Shown piece after piece: positions 35,605 through 45,067 of a stretch of 64,000 bases of DNA (position 1 is the first letter of the stretch; each line of letters starts with the position of its first letter). Where the stretch lies: the NCBI RefSeq assembly GCF_025195085.2, contig NZ_JANAVY020000015.1, positions 40,228-104,227 of the forward strand. Reading direction: 5' to 3'. The translations under genes and the position numbers were made by a program. The DNA comes from Vibrio intestinalis (lineage in GTDB: Bacteria; Pseudomonadota; Gammaproteobacteria; Enterobacterales; Vibrionaceae). A model generated the notes under the pieces. It saw nothing but the letters and a program-made list of their open reading frames with translations. It was not told the DNA's origin and searched no databases.

Positions 35605-37242
35605 GTGTTTAAGACATTGAACCAAAACTTACTTTTTAATAGCCTTCGTTGCATTATCACCTTTTTCATTCTTTATGAGTTTTCTCTACTTTTTCTGCTT
35701 AACCCAAACGTGGCAGCAGTAAGTGCATTTTTCCCCGCTCCAGCGTTTATCGTGGCGTTAACTTTTACTCAAGGATTGCGGTTCTTCCCGATAATTTTTA
35801 TATCTGCCGTTTTTGCTAGTTTTTCAGAACATCCTCCTTGGGAGCTTACCTTATTTAATTGGCTTCACATTTCTCGTCAGACACTGATATATGCCTTGGC
35901 TGGTTATGGGCTAAAAAGGCTGCTTGATGGACCTGCTTTGAATTTTTTCGATATTGATGCCGTTTGGCGGTTTATTGTAATGGGTCTTCTGGCTACCGCG
36001 TGTTCTAGCGTTATTGCTTCAGCTTTGTTCTATACATTTGGCCTCACTCCCTTAAGCAGTCTGCACAACATTTTTATTTCTTTTATGGTGGGAGATTTAA
36101 CCGGACTACTAATGTTCACGCCTGTTGCGTTTGCGCTGGAGAAATCTGTTCAAAGCGCAAACCCTCTTCAAACAGCGAAAGAATTTGTAAAGAAAACCAC
36201 CCCGAGTCAAATAGTAAGCGTAATTCTGGCGACACTATTGTGCTTGGGTATTTTTCTAGTGGTTATTATTAAACCAAACTGGTCCCACTTTTATTACTTA
36301 GTGCTTATACCTGTCGCATTGGTCTCGGTGAAACATGGCGTAAAAACTGCCATATTCAGCGCGTTGTCTGTAAACATTTTAACCGCAACGCTCTATAACC
36401 TCCTAAATGCTCAAATTTACAGTATTATTGAGATTCAAATGCTCTATGCAGTTACTGCGTTGATTACGCTCTTACTTGGCTCGTATCACGACAATCAAAT
36501 AGCCGTGAATGAACGATTGCGGGATAATCAATTGGCGTTGGCAAACTTGATGCAGGAGTCATCGCTCAGTGAATTGAGTTCAACTATTGCTCATGAGGTT
36601 GCTTCCCCATTACAAGCGGCTCTCATGAACAGTCAGATGTCTATGCAATTACTTCAAAGCGACCGACAGATAGACCGTGACCTTTTGCTTGAGTTGAATC
36701 AGGACGTCGAGTTTGCACTCAATAAAGCGGTTCAAATCCACAGATGTATTTACAAAGGAATCGTTGAAGGTAAGTCCCTTCAAATCGAAACTATCGCGGT
36801 ACGCCAGTGCCTTAACGATGCACAGCGCTTACTTAGTGAAACTATCACTACACAAAATGTCCAAATCTTCGAGCAAGGTGATATGAGCCTCATTTATGTG
36901 AATGTTGATAAACTCTCGCTTACTCAGGTATTTGTGAACATGATAAAAAATGCTATCCAAGCCAACTCTACATGTATCACATTCTCTAACGTCAGTTCTG
37001 AACACAACATTATCATCGATATTTATAACAACGGTGATGAGATTGAAAGCGATGTGCGTGACAAGATTTTCCAATCACTCTTCTCGACCAAAAAGGGAGG
37101 GATGGGGTTGGGGCTGTCTATTTGTAAAACTATGCTAGAGGGATTTGGCGGCCATATCGAGCTACTCGACGATAAGCAATCTTCGCTATGTCGTGGTACA
37201 ACGTTCAGAATTTTGTTTCCTAAAGTGGAGGTTAATCAATGA
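35605..37242 (+). CDS. MASE1-type membrane sensor histidine kinase
   Basis: 545 residues. Eight or so hydrophobic segments in the first ~305 residues (FFPAPAFIVALTFTQG; HYLVLIPVALVS-type stretches) form a MASE1-like sensor. The kinase core follows: H-box STIAHEVASPLQ near 330, N-box NMIKNAIQAN near 447, G1 NNGDEI and G2 GGMGLGLSICKTM near 500. The start is GTG 35605 with no clear ribosome-binding site. It overlaps the response regulator gene by 4 bases (ATGA), so the two form one signalling unit. Ligand unknown. Confidence 0.88.
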   Translation: MFKTLNQNLLFNSLRCIITFFILYEFSLLFLLNPNVAAVSAFFPAPAFIVALTFTQGLRFFPIIFISAVFASFSEHPPWELTLFNWLHISRQTLIYALAGYGLKRLLDGPALNFFDIDAVWRFIVMGLLATACSSVIASALFYTFGLTPLSSLHNIFISFMVGDLTGLLMFTPVAFALEKSVQSANPLQTAKEFVKKTTPSQIVSVILATLLCLGIFLVVIIKPNWSHFYYLVLIPVALVSVKHGVKTAIFSALSVNILTATLYNLLNAQIYSIIEIQMLYAVTALITLLLGSYHDNQIAVNERLRDNQLALANLMQESSLSELSSTIAHEVASPLQAALMNSQMSMQLLQSDRQIDRDLLLELNQDVEFALNKAVQIHRCIYKGIVEGKSLQIETIAVRQCLNDAQRLLSETITTQNVQIFEQGDMSLIYVNVDKLSLTQVFVNMIKNAIQANSTCITFSNVSSEHNIIIDIYNNGDEIESDVRDKIFQSLFSTKKGGMGLGLSICKTMLEGFGGHIELLDDKQSSLCRGTTFRILFPKVEVNQ

Positions 37243-37805
37243 CCGTATTTGTCGTAGATGATGACTTACAAATTCGAAAAGCTATGTCACGGTGGTTTGT
37301 CCTAAATAACTTAAAAGGCGAATGCTATTCATCTGCTGAAGCGTTCCTGAGTCAAGTTAAACCTAACTTTTTACCAGGTTGTATCATTCTAGACTTAAGG
37401 ATGGAGGGAATGAGTGGTTTAGAATTACAACGTTGTCTGAAAGAAAGAATGCCACATTGGCCGATTATTTTTTTGAGTGGGCATGGACAAGTTCATATTG
37501 CGGTCGAGGCGGTAAAACAAGGAGCAATGGATTTCCTCGAAAAACCCGTGAATAACTGTTCTTTATTAAAGGTAGTCACCGACGCACTCGAACGCAGTAA
37601 ATGTCTCGTCTCGTTAGCAGAAGATAGAGCAAAACTCACAGGAAGGGAGTGTGAAACTCTTGATCTCCTGATGTTTGGCTTTTCTTCCAAAGATATTGCG
37701 TCAGAGCTCGATATTTCAGTGAAAACTGTCGAGTATCATCGCTATAACATCAAGTCAAAAATCGAACTGGGATCTTATAAACGAAGCGTTTTGGCCGTTC
37801 GTTAA
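37239..37805 (+). CDS. FixJ/NarL-type response regulator
   Basis: 188 residues. The receiver domain covers about 1-120, with acidic pair DDD at 7-9, phospho-acceptor Asp in IILDLRM near 52, LSGHG near 82 and Lys in FLEKPVN near 105. A LuxR-type helix-turn-helix follows (LTGRECETLDLL, then SVKTVEYHRYNIKSKI). Partner of the overlapping kinase. Target genes are not evident; the divergent lipoprotein is a candidate. Confidence 0.92.
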   Translation: MTVFVVDDDLQIRKAMSRWFVLNNLKGECYSSAEAFLSQVKPNFLPGCIILDLRMEGMSGLELQRCLKERMPHWPIIFLSGHGQVHIAVEAVKQGAMDFLEKPVNNCSLLKVVTDALERSKCLVSLAEDRAKLTGRECETLDLLMFGFSSKDIASELDISVKTVEYHRYNIKSKIELGSYKRSVLAVR

Positions 37806-37927
37806 CCTAGGTAGTTCGTTGAAAGCTCCACCGTATTTTAGTTAATTCGTTAGAACTCTTACAGATCAGTTGTGATCATCAAAAGATGTGTCGTTAATAA
37901 CAGCAAAACAGTAAGATCGTTTTAATC

Positions 37928-37956
37928 GAGAGGCGATTAATTAGCCTCTCTTTTTT
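37928..37956 (+). terminator. Terminator of the two-component operon
   Basis: GAGAGGC-GATTAATTA-GCCTCTC stem followed by TTTTTT. The remainder of the gap 37806-38320 holds only doubtful short frames, and no gene or RNA I can support. Confidence 0.85.
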
Positions 37957-38320
37957 GTGTTTGCCCAGCAAGGCTGGCAAACCTGTAAGATTGAAAGAGA
38001 TCTGAATCACCCAGACTGAGGGGGGAAAGAATCAGAATCGAAAGGGCGGTACTGACTAAAAGTGAGTTCTGAAGGATGTAATAGAAATTTAACGGTACAC
38101 CACGCAAATGAATATAATTCTGTTCAGCGGGTGGGTAGCGTGCAAAATAGCGAGATGCCCGATACTTAGTCAAAACTGTTCAGTGTTTGAGGGTGGCGTT
38201 TCCGAGAGGGATCTAATGCAGTAACTTGGAAAGCCCGACATCACATAAGGGTAAACGTTGGAAGTATACAAGTTCAAGGTGTAAGCCTTAGTTATGACTT
38301 GATTGCAAAAGGTATAGAAA

Positions 38321-39091
38321 GTGGATGAATGGCATATTGTTGGCAATGGTCCGGGAGACTTAGTCATAAAAAAACATGAGAAAGTTATCCGATTTAATCA
38401 ACCTTTGACCGTCGCTTCAAGCGCTGACTTGTTGATTACTAATAGTAAGTTGGCAGGTATCAAGACAGGCGTTCTTGTTCAAGGCGAAGTACCAAGCAAA
38501 CTGTTTTGTGAAAAGCTAGAGGCTCATGGTAAGGAATTGGGAACCCTATTGGGGTGTAAACCTTCAATTGGTCTGCTCACTCTCAAGACAATGCTGGAAT
38601 TTGGTGTCACGATAAATGTTAGTCGGATGACTTTGCTGCCTTCATTAGAGAGGCCCCTAGATTATAATAACCGGAAAGCGTTGCCGGCTGCATACCATAA
38701 CTGGCTTGGAGAACGGCGTCTCGCTTCTGGTTGGATGGACAAATTAAATTGGCCAGGCTACGCAATGAAGTTAACACATTATGAGCCAGCCAATTGCACA
38801 ACAAGTAATCGTATTTTGTTAAAGCTTCAGTCATTGCCAAGCTTACAAAAAGAAGAAGCGACTCAACTATTGAAAGGACTATCCGAGGTTGAGCCCATGA
38901 CATGGTTCACGCATATTGATTCTTTAAGCTTAAAGACCTTAGAGCCACTGTTTTTTGTTTTAAGGGGGAGGGGCACCTCCCCAAACTGGTGGCTTTACGA
39001 CAACGAATTGTCTACTGTGGTAAACCGTCTTCAAAAAAATCTGGCTTTGGCTCAACAAGCTCTACTTTTTTCTGAGAAAGTGTCGGCATAG
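38321..39091 (+). CDS. Putative glycosyltransferase (GT29/sialyltransferase-like N-terminus)
   Basis: 256 residues from GTG 38321 (AAGG about 9 bases upstream). The opening WHIVGNGPGDLVIKKHEKVIRFN resembles the donor-binding VGNGPS...R.N motif of eukaryote-type sialyltransferases and related bacterial proteins. Later blocks (GCKPSIGLLTLKTMLEFGV; NWPGYAMKLTHYEP) fit the same idea. Its last 80 bases overlap, tail to tail, the 3' end of the large minus-strand glycosyltransferase gene. Assignment by local motif only. Confidence 0.5.
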   Translation: MDEWHIVGNGPGDLVIKKHEKVIRFNQPLTVASSADLLITNSKLAGIKTGVLVQGEVPSKLFCEKLEAHGKELGTLLGCKPSIGLLTLKTMLEFGVTINVSRMTLLPSLERPLDYNNRKALPAAYHNWLGERRLASGWMDKLNWPGYAMKLTHYEPANCTTSNRILLKLQSLPSLQKEEATQLLKGLSEVEPMTWFTHIDSLSLKTLEPLFFVLRGRGTSPNWWLYDNELSTVVNRLQKNLALAQQALLFSEKVSA

Positions 39092-42074
39092 ACATAATCT
39101 CTTGAACCATTTGGTTATTGCGCTCTTTTTCATCTCGGCCCAGCTTTTTGCGCATGTGCCAATAGGTGTAGCCTGTGTCTAAGTAGATAGGGGCTTTTGC
39201 GAGTTCCGCCATAGGTAACATGGTTAAATAATCTGTAGCTGAATCGAACCACTCAGAGCTGTCTTCATGTTTGTAATACTCCTCAGGAACTTGTTCAAAC
39301 AACGCTTTGGTGAAGGCTCTTAGGTGGCTCCATACATTCGCACCGGCAGCAAGCCTAGGACTAGTATAATCCGGCTGGTATAAATGCAGTGGTTTATTTG
39401 GGCGGAACATAGGCATCTGAATTAAGTCTGCTCCCTGTTTCTTGGCCGCATACAAAGCATCAACAACATTGGGTTGCATCAAGCAGTCATCTTGGTCTAA
39501 CACTGCAACCAGGGTGCTAGGATCTTGGCAGATTTCTTTTATTGCCAATATAAAGTTTGGCATTCTCCCAGTATTAGAGCTGCGCCTTACTAAGGTGGTT
39601 TTAGCTTGTAGCTCATCTAACAACATTGGATAACACCAGTTATGAGTGGCGCTACTGGCATCGTCAATAAGGACAATACCAAAATTTTGATTTGTCTGAT
39701 TCCGCAAAGAGTCTAGGCAGCGTCTTAGCAGGGCATGGTCTGTGTACTTACCTTTCAACAAAAAAACGACTTTTTCGCGCCTTTGCTCATATTGCCAATG
39801 AATGCCGGGTACCCAATCAAACTCCTCATGTTGCTTTGTAGGCTCTTTTCCCTGGGCAATTAGATCTCTCGCTAATGAAAGTTCCGAAAAGTGTTTGTGC
39901 TCGTTTCTAGGATGAACGTAGTAACTTCGTGGATCGCCACCACGTACAGCGCGAAGTCCTCTATGTTTCATTGCTTGCTGTAGTGCACGATGCCAAGTGT
40001 GAGTGAACTTGCCTTCGTCCAAAGGATTATCAATTGGTAGTTGATTACGAATCTTAGCAATATCTAAGAGTCCGAAACGGACTTCGGGAGCAAATTCACC
40101 AGGCTCTCCTTTATAAGGATTAAAACTAGAGCTGCTTTTGGGAATATTGAAGCCAACGGTAAGTACATCCCCTGGCTCACAGGCGTAAATCATGTCGGCA
40201 ATATAATCATGGCTCCAATTTCGACGACCAATAAGCACGTCTAAATCGCACTGCAGTACATATTTAGTTGTAACTTGGTCAAGCCCCCAGAGTTGAGGGA
40301 ATAAGGGAGCATTTTGACAGGTATGGGTTTCTGTGCACCTAGGTTGGGCAAACCATTTTTCGTACGTTCTATTTATGGCTGTTGCGTCTGAAGGGGAAAC
40401 TAGTACGGAGTCAATTAGTCCATCGTCTTTTAGCTTCGCGGCTTGTTCAAGAACGGAGGCTAGGTTTGGGTTCGAATACTGACGTAAAAAATCCCCCTCG
40501 TGAGGATCAATCAGAAGAATTGTTTTTGCGAAATCAACTGGGTAGCGAAGCTGCGTTACGATATGTAGCACTTGGTCAGTAAGTAATTCAGCATCTTGTG
40601 CGCAGGCTTTAATCATTAGAGTTATAGCATCGCTCTTAAACGAGGCCATCGGCGTTAGTGCTTGGCAAGGTTCGAGGCATTGTGGATGAAGTTCTGTGAT
40701 CAACTTGCGGTAAAACTGCTCGAATCCGGGAAGACCCAGTAAAGCATCATCTTGTCTTCGCCAACTCCGCCGACGCACGAGTTCTTCGTCAGCATTGGCC
40801 AGTATTCCAATAGAATAGAGGCGGGCGCACATATCCCGAAAGTGTGAGGAGGTTAGAGGCTGTATGTCCTTTCCGATATCAATATATTCCAAGTCTCCTT
40901 GTGGAGTGACAATTAAGTTATCTCGCTTGATGTTGAGAGTGCAAACTCCAGCGCGATAGAGTTTTTTCAGGTAATCTACAATGGATTTTTCGGAAAGTTT
41001 CTCGTTAGTTAATGCATTACTTTGGAAGAAGGTGCTGTACTGCCAAATTCCATCACACTTTCTCCAAGTCGCCGTCGGAATTGGAAGATCTTTTTCAGCG
41101 AGTAAGGTTCTCAGGCTTCGGACTTCGGCATCAGAAATAGCCCAAGGGTAAAACTCCTTAACCACTTGATTATGCTGTAGCCAAACCGCCCCCTCCATAC
41201 CAACACCAAGCAGATGGCGATTGGTAGACAATAGAGTGCTCCATGTTCTTGCAACATAGGCAAGCCTTTTTCTCTGCTCTAGCCAAATTTCGTTAGTCTT
41301 ATTTGTCTTTGTATCTTCTCCATCAAGAGAATAGATGGCATAAATAGGATAAGAACAAATGGCTACCTTAGAAGGATTTAGCATTAACAGTTTAGTGACC
41401 AGCCAGTGGTCTTCTGCACTTCTGATGTTTGGGTACCTGATACCCAGATTAGTCTTGAGTAATAAGTTGCATGACGGGAGCTCTTGTTGTTGCTTGGCAG
41501 AAGCAAAATCATCGATAAATCTCGTCAAACTTAAGTGATTACAGAGCTTGTTTGGATTTGCGATATTGTTATCTTGGAGAATCACATCTTCTTTTCTCAG
41601 CTTATTGCTTCCTAGAGCTGCTACTTTATCTGTATTACGAACAGCGCTCCATAATCCATGTAGGCTATCTTTAGCAAATAGTTCATCGTCAGCGTCCAAT
41701 CTTGCAACCCACTGTATACATGGCTGTGTATCTGCCCAGTCTAAGAGAAGGTTTCTTGCTCTAGCAGGTGACCCGCACTCTGCTTGTAAAAGGGTAACAG
41801 ATGGATGGTGAAGTAAAGCACTTGCTTCTGATGACCAACTTATACCGGAGCTATCATCCAGTACAACGATGCGTGCAACCTGCCTTTGAGTGAGACACTG
41901 ATTTACAGCGCTGTTAAGTGCTCGAATGAGATATTGTGGTTGGTTTTTATGGGCAATGGCGATTACTACTTCAGCAGCGTCAAATTCTGGTGAGGAAGTG
42001 TGTAAAACTTGCAGATTACGATCGCATAAAATCTTAGTGTATTTAATAGGCGCACGCGAGTAGAAGTTAGCCAT
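39012..42074 (-). CDS. Large fusion: GT2 glycosyltransferase / kinase-like domain / GT2 glycosyltransferase
   Basis: 1020 residues. Residues ~30-270: GT-A glycosyltransferase (EVVIAIAHKNQPQYLIRAL, DxD-type RLDADDEL). Residues ~290-415: kinase-like domain (LLGVGMEGAVWL resembles a glycine loop, VVKEFYP a beta-3 Lys, CTLNIKRDNLIV a catalytic loop, YIDIGKD the DFG position). Asn stands where the catalytic Asp is expected, suggesting a pseudokinase or altered chemistry. Residues ~525-750: second GT-like region (LQCDLDVL). Residues ~790-1000: GT2 domain (KVVFLLKGKYTDHALLRRCL, VLDQDDCLM). It starts inside the stop of the upstream GT2 gene (ATGGCTAA). Likely builds a surface glycan; substrate unknown. 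Confidence 0.8.
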   Translation of the reverse strand: MANFYSRAPIKYTKILCDRNLQVLHTSSPEFDAAEVVIAIAHKNQPQYLIRALNSAVNQCLTQRQVARIVVLDDSSGISWSSEASALLHHPSVTLLQAECGSPARARNLLLDWADTQPCIQWVARLDADDELFAKDSLHGLWSAVRNTDKVAALGSNKLRKEDVILQDNNIANPNKLCNHLSLTRFIDDFASAKQQQELPSCNLLLKTNLGIRYPNIRSAEDHWLVTKLLMLNPSKVAICSYPIYAIYSLDGEDTKTNKTNEIWLEQRKRLAYVARTWSTLLSTNRHLLGVGMEGAVWLQHNQVVKEFYPWAISDAEVRSLRTLLAEKDLPIPTATWRKCDGIWQYSTFFQSNALTNEKLSEKSIVDYLKKLYRAGVCTLNIKRDNLIVTPQGDLEYIDIGKDIQPLTSSHFRDMCARLYSIGILANADEELVRRRSWRRQDDALLGLPGFEQFYRKLITELHPQCLEPCQALTPMASFKSDAITLMIKACAQDAELLTDQVLHIVTQLRYPVDFAKTILLIDPHEGDFLRQYSNPNLASVLEQAAKLKDDGLIDSVLVSPSDATAINRTYEKWFAQPRCTETHTCQNAPLFPQLWGLDQVTTKYVLQCDLDVLIGRRNWSHDYIADMIYACEPGDVLTVGFNIPKSSSSFNPYKGEPGEFAPEVRFGLLDIAKIRNQLPIDNPLDEGKFTHTWHRALQQAMKHRGLRAVRGGDPRSYYVHPRNEHKHFSELSLARDLIAQGKEPTKQHEEFDWVPGIHWQYEQRREKVVFLLKGKYTDHALLRRCLDSLRNQTNQNFGIVLIDDASSATHNWCYPMLLDELQAKTTLVRRSSNTGRMPNFILAIKEICQDPSTLVAVLDQDDCLMQPNVVDALYAAKKQGADLIQMPMFRPNKPLHLYQPDYTSPRLAAGANVWSHLRAFTKALFEQVPEEYYKHEDSSEWFDSATDYLTMLPMAELAKAPIYLDTGYTYWHMRKKLGRDEKERNNQMVQEIMSMPTLSQKKVELVEPKPDFFEDGLPQ

Positions 42075-42888
42075 TGATACTCTCCAGCCGTTTTATTTCA
42101 TCTAATATATCGTTCTTAGAGAGTGCAAACAGCTCTGCTGCGCGTTCGAAATAAATATCCATCTCACTTCGTGACATTTTCTCTCCATGAAGTTTTAGAA
42201 ACTGCGCACTGCCGTGTAGTTTCTGTTTAGAGCCAGGGGCTGATAGCGCATCGGGTGAGTGATTGCACATCCAATCAACGGTCGCCAAATTGGTATAGCG
42301 AATGGTGGCCAAGCCTGACTCCAAAACTCGAATCGCAAAATCCTTGTCATTTCCACTAATTAAGCCGTCAGTGAAACCACCAATTTTGGTAGCAAGCCCA
42401 GTCTTAATAAAGGTATTTGAGCCTTGCCATCCTGGGTTACCAACGAGAAAGTCACTAGTCTCAAGAGCTTTGGGAATATTAGTAGAGACCGTTTTGTTAT
42501 TTATCTTCACATTGATACCAGACAGAACGATATCTGCCGTTCCTTCTTCGCTGCTAAGTAGGCAAGAATATAGATGTTCTGGCTGCCAAACATCATCATC
42601 ATCGATGATAGCGATATAGCTATTTGGAAAGTGATCAGATATATACTTGATACCGGTATTCCAACTACCAGCGGCGCCGGACGCACGTGAATTGTCCAAC
42701 ACATGCAGCGGAATACTTTTGAGTTCAGAGCGAAGGTTCAATACTTCATGCCGATCTAGTGAGCGTGTATCTGATACGAGCACAACAGCCTTAGGTTGGT
42801 ATGTTTGATTGGTTACAGAAGGAAGCGCATGCGCAGAAACAAGTGAAAGCCTGGGCTTTGTAGCGATAAGAACAATGACATTATTCAT
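42067..42888 (-). CDS. GT2-family glycosyltransferase
   Basis: 273 residues, single GT-A domain: VLIATKPRLSLVSAHALPSV at the start, metal-binding IIDDDDVWQ near 95, and GGFTDGLISGNDKDFAIRVL near 170. Transfers a sugar from a nucleotide donor, probably during assembly of a surface polysaccharide. First gene of a two-gene operon with the 1020-residue fusion, overlapping it by 8 bases. Confidence 0.88.
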   Translation of the reverse strand: MNNVIVLIATKPRLSLVSAHALPSVTNQTYQPKAVVLVSDTRSLDRHEVLNLRSELKSIPLHVLDNSRASGAAGSWNTGIKYISDHFPNSYIAIIDDDDVWQPEHLYSCLLSSEEGTADIVLSGINVKINNKTVSTNIPKALETSDFLVGNPGWQGSNTFIKTGLATKIGGFTDGLISGNDKDFAIRVLESGLATIRYTNLATVDWMCNHSPDALSAPGSKQKLHGSAQFLKLHGEKMSRSEMDIYFERAAELFALSKNDILDEIKRLESING

Positions 42889-43023
42889 TATTGGGACGTT
42901 GATTGATGATTAATTTGCTTATAATAAGCAACTTGATGAGTTCTTCATGTAACTAACTGACATTTATGAGTATTTGATCAACATTTTCACTCTTGATTTG
43001 TTTTTCCCAAGCACAGGAAGGCT

Positions 43024-44022
43024 ATGAAAACATTTGTAACGGATGCTGCCGGTTTTATCGGTAGCGATAGTTGTCGCAGGCTTTGTGCTGATGGATACGA
43101 TGTAGTCGGCGTTGATAACCTCAATGACTACTATGATGTGAACCATAAAAAAACTAGGTTGCAATGGGTTGGAGATGTAAGGTTTAGATTCCACCGTATG
43201 AGTGTCGAAAACTCAGATGAATTGAATCGTCTGTTCAATGAAGAACAATTTGATTGTGTGATTCACTTAGCTGGGTAGGCTGGCGTCCGTTACTCCTCGG
43301 AAGAGCCGATGGTCTATGGAGAGAGCAATCTCATAGGTTTTCTTCCAGTTCTAGAGGCGTGTCGAGCCTTTAACATTAAACACTTGGTGTACGCTTCGTT
43401 GAGCTCAGTGTATGGGCTGAACGATAAAATTCCGTTTTCAGCGAATGACAATGTGGATCACCCAGTTTCTCTTTATGCTGCAACTAAAAAGGCAAATGAG
43501 TTAATGGCTCATAGCCACTCTCAAATGTATGGGTTACCAACGACAGGACTACGTTTTTTCAGCGTTAACGGTCTTTGGAGTCGGCCGGATATGGCATTGT
43601 GCAAGTTTACAGAGGCAATGATTGAAAAAAAGCCAATCGATGTTTTCAATAACGGAGAGCTATATCGGGACTTTACTTACATCGATGACGTTATAGAAGC
43701 AGTAGTTCGAGTAACAAAGATAATTCCAAAGAAGGACCAAGAGTGGCTAAAAGTTAATGAAGCCATTGCACAAAGCTCAGCGCCATATCAGATTTTTAAT
43801 GTCGGTAGCGGGGCTCCCGTCAAACTCACAAAAATGATTGATTTGTTGGAATATCAACTGGGAGTGTCGTCGATAAGGCAATTGAAGACAATGCAGGTAG
43901 GTGAAGTGACTACTACTTACTCTGATGTAAAAGAGCTTTTTGATGAGATTGGTTTACGCCACAAGTACCACTCCACGAGGGCGTTACAGCTTTTGTGGAA
44001 TGGTCTAAGTATTATCGGCTAA
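43024..44022 (+). pseudogene. UDP-glucuronate 4-epimerase-like gene broken by an in-frame TAG
   Basis: The frame from ATG 43024 (AGGAAGG before it) gives an extended-SDR epimerase start (TDAAGFIGSDSCRRL, VVGVDNLNDYYDV), but TAG at 43276-43278 interrupts HLAG*AGVRYS, where intact genes read HLAAQAGVRYS. The same frame then continues to 44022 with YAATKKANELMAH and YRDFTYIDD. Other conserved residues are also lost: TGAAGFIG is TDAAGFIG, YASSSSVYG is YASLSSVYG, and FTVYGPWGRPDMA is FSVNGLWSRPDMA. A decayed nucleotide-sugar gene, consistent with a relic of a glycan pathway. Confidence 0.9.
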
Positions 44023-44059
44023 ATTCTCAACAGCAATTTAAGAATGTTCCCAAGTGCAC

Positions 44060-44920
44060 TTAAAAAATCAAATACGGCTTTAGCTCCTCAAAGTTCCCCA
44101 CAATAACCTGCTGACCTTTAGGGTTTGAATCCAGCACACTAATATCGATATTGTAAGTATCGAGAACGTAGCGAACCAACGCAGCATTAGTTGGAATCGT
44201 GAGTGTGCTATTTTCCATACCGTAGTCATGGGCAACGACAGCGGCCTGAGCTTCTGTCAGTCTCGGGTCCGGCATCAACTCAATAGCGAGGGGAGTATTC
44301 CATCGGTCATCGTTGGACTTCCCCATTACATTTTTAGCCTCAAGGCATGGGATACCTCTTATGCGGCTGAGCACAAAATCGCGATAATCTTTAGCATGTT
44401 CGCAGTAAGCTCGAACATGCCACCTTAGGGGCGTACAAACCAATGTATGTGGTGAAATAATCCGTTCGACTTCAAGACCGTCTTTGAGTGATGTGTAGCT
44501 TATATCGACACGTTTTTTCTCCCGTATCGCCTGTACCAAAGGACGTAATACTTGTGGTGATATATTACGAGTAATAGGACGAATCATCGAGACACTATCA
44601 AACCCCATATCGAGTTCTTTAAATGTGATTGTCATATCTTCGCTTCTCGAAAGAATGTGCAAATATTCATCAGCATGCCCCTTTGTTACACGTGGGCTAA
44701 AGCTATCACTGGGCTTGTAGCCTTTCAGCTGCTTATCATAAACAAGGTTTTCTGGTGCGATATCGGTTAGATAGGTGTTGATGTCTTTCGAAGCTTGCTG
44801 TCTGCCAATACCAAAGCTCTTAATCAGGTGATTGGTTGTTAAACGGCCTTCCCACAACGCAATAATCTCAATCATTCGATATCGAAACAGAAGATCCCAC
44901 CGAATTGGCCATTTACTCAT
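44060..44920 (-). CDS. WYL-domain transcriptional regulator (BrxR/CapW-like)
   Basis: 286 residues: an N-terminal winged helix (RLTTNHLIKSFGIGRQQASK near 30) and a WYL domain (KRVDISYTSLKDG near 140, PLRWHVRAYCEHAKDYRDFV near 190, the WYL ligand/ssDNA-sensing fold), plus a C-terminal extension. This layout matches BrxR/CapW, repressors next to BREX and CBASS operons. It is divergent from the SMC operon across a 147-bp gap (44921-45067), so it very likely controls that operon. No BREX or CBASS gene is present. A clean operator was not found by eye; ATACGTAT at 45047-45054 is a small palindrome. Confidence 0.85.
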   Translation of the reverse strand: MSKWPIRWDLLFRYRMIEIIALWEGRLTTNHLIKSFGIGRQQASKDINTYLTDIAPENLVYDKQLKGYKPSDSFSPRVTKGHADEYLHILSRSEDMTITFKELDMGFDSVSMIRPITRNISPQVLRPLVQAIREKKRVDISYTSLKDGLEVERIISPHTLVCTPLRWHVRAYCEHAKDYRDFVLSRIRGIPCLEAKNVMGKSNDDRWNTPLAIELMPDPRLTEAQAAVVAHDYGMENSTLTIPTNAALVRYVLDTYNIDISVLDSNPKGQQVIVGNFEELKPYLIF

Positions 44921-45067
44921 TATTTGATTCCTGTCTACTTATGCGACGTGTGTATGTAATCAGTATTTACCTGTAGCTAATAGCGATATATTGTGTCAGT
45001 GGTAATGAATAGTCAACCAAGTAGTTCGTTTTGTTCTTTCTATTAGATACGTATGAAGTAGGTTTAA

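Noticed and set aside
37937..38367. Two overlapping minus-strand frames (78 and 65 codons) between the response regulator and the glycosyltransferase
   Set aside because: No ribosome-binding site, no motif I can trust, and one overlaps the next gene's start.
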